Below are positions 63,644-64,000 of a stretch of DNA of 64,000 nt, one piece after another (position 1 is the stretch's first letter; each line of letters begins with the position of its first letter). The stretch spans positions 18,142-82,141 of the forward strand of contig CAKSDP010000008.1 in the NCBI GenBank assembly GCA_934446065.1, given 5' to 3'. Under the pieces are notes generated by a model. It searched no databases and was not told the origin of the DNA. It saw only the letters and a list, made by a program, of their open reading frames with translations. The DNA is from an uncultured Eubacteriales bacterium (GTDB lineage Bacteria; Bacillota; Clostridia; Oscillospirales; CAG-272). The translations under genes were made by a program, and so were the position numbers.

Positions 63644-63678
63644 AAGCGCTTGTCGTAGTGGCAGGCGCTTCTTTTTTT
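63644..63678 (+). terminator. Terminator after the small HTH-like gene
   Basis: AAGCGCTTGT pairs with GCAGGCGCTT (10 pairs with two G-U), then TTTTTTT; 15 nt after the stop. Confidence 0.8.
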
Positions 63679-63687
63679 GCCCTCGTT

Positions 63688-63740
63688 GTGACAAAACCGT
63701 GACGCTCCGCATCATCGTGTCCGTTGGAAAGTGAAAGGGG
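63688..63740 (+). repeat. Promoter-like repeat, copy 1
   Basis: GACAAAACCGTGAC, 15 nt after GTGAC comes GTCCGTTGG, then GAAAGGGG like a ribosome site. The only frame after it is 9 codons (ATG 63753). See copy 2. Confidence 0.55.
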
Positions 63741-63941
63741 GTTTTAGAGCAAATGATTTGTTTGCCGCAGAAGCACCGGTAGCGCACAAAATTCTCCGAA
63801 CTTTCGGAAGTTTGGGACAAAACCGGGGGCTGATTCACTTAGTTAGACAGAGTGGCTATCAGAGACAGCAAAATTTTTTGAAAAAGACTGCCAAGTTTTG
63901 AGGAAAAATGTCCGTTATAAAGCAGAGAGGAAAACGTCCGT

Positions 63942-63995
63942 GAGACAAAATCGTGACACTCTGATTTATTTTGTCCGTTGGTTATATAGAAGGGG
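63942..63995 (+). repeat. Promoter-like repeat, copy 2
   Basis: GACAAAATCGTGAC, 15 nt, GTCCGTTGG, then GAAGGGG, with the same spacing as copy 1. A gene probably starts just past position 64000. Between the copies (63741-63941) I see no gene; a TCCGAA/TTCGGA dyad lies near 63795-63810, and two more GTCCG motifs occur at ~63910 and ~63936. Confidence 0.55.
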
Positions 63996-64000
63996 AAAAT

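Noticed and set aside
63731..63745. GTTTTAGAGC resembling the start of a type II CRISPR repeat
   Set aside because: Single occurrence with no spacer-repeat pattern and no cas genes nearby.

Overview
The window is a chromosomal piece of a Gram-positive anaerobe of the Clostridia, most likely near Oscillospiraceae/Ruminococcaceae. Signs are the gene order rpsB-tsf-pyrH-frr-uppS-cdsA-dxr, a Prp protease between rplU and rpmA, a YlmC/YmxH-type PRC-barrel protein, a one-chain pyruvate:ferredoxin oxidoreductase, class IB PyrD/PyrK together with PyrBI, and many TTGACA-17-TATAAT promoters. No lineage marker such as rRNA is present, so the genus is open. Most genes lie on the minus strand.

Region 1 (1-19.7 kb) is housekeeping: isoprenoid and phospholipid precursors (dxr, uppS, cdsA), ribosome factors (frr, tsf, rpsB, rplU, prp, rpmA), folD-lgt, yebC, argS, a divergent PRPP synthetase, a two-SIS-domain sugar-phosphate enzyme, PFOR, and a surface-anchored PIG-L deacetylase behind a small ribbon-helix-helix protein. 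Region 2 (20-23.3 kb) holds a uracil/xanthine permease, then tRNA-Ser(UGA) preceded by a broken copy of its own 5' end and a structured spacer. An AT-rich islet follows, with a DUF6273-like gene and a decayed ABC exporter.

Region 3 (23.3-41.6 kb) is an 18-kb run of 16 minus-strand genes for a surface polysaccharide. It has an initiating sugar-phosphate transferase, a flippase, a polymerase, six further glycosyltransferases, two acyl/acetyltransferases, two Wzz-like proteins and a membrane phosphoesterase. An EAL protein and a DivIVA-like coiled coil close the run. One Wzz-like protein is fused to a degenerate GGDEF domain, and no BY-kinase is seen; this suggests control of polymer assembly through c-di-GMP. 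A second acyltransferase is divergent from the operon.

Region 4 (42.7-48.8 kb, plus strand) has two XRE regulators, a strong promoter, a possible 27-residue basic peptide gene and two ABC exporter half-transporters. This looks like a small regulated export or immunity locus. Region 5 (48.8-52.9 kb) holds NAD(P)HX repair, a formyltransferase-fold protein and another ABC exporter.

Region 6 (52.9-62.9 kb) is a complete pyrimidine operon, pyrC-carA-carB-pyrK-pyrD-pyrF-pyrE-pyrB-pyrI. Its CarA has lost all three glutaminase catalytic residues, which predicts an ammonia-dependent carbamoyl-phosphate synthetase. Region 7 (63-64 kb) is a truncated or frameshifted secreted-protein gene running into what looks like the edge of a mobile element, with a small HTH-like protein and repeated promoter-like sequences.
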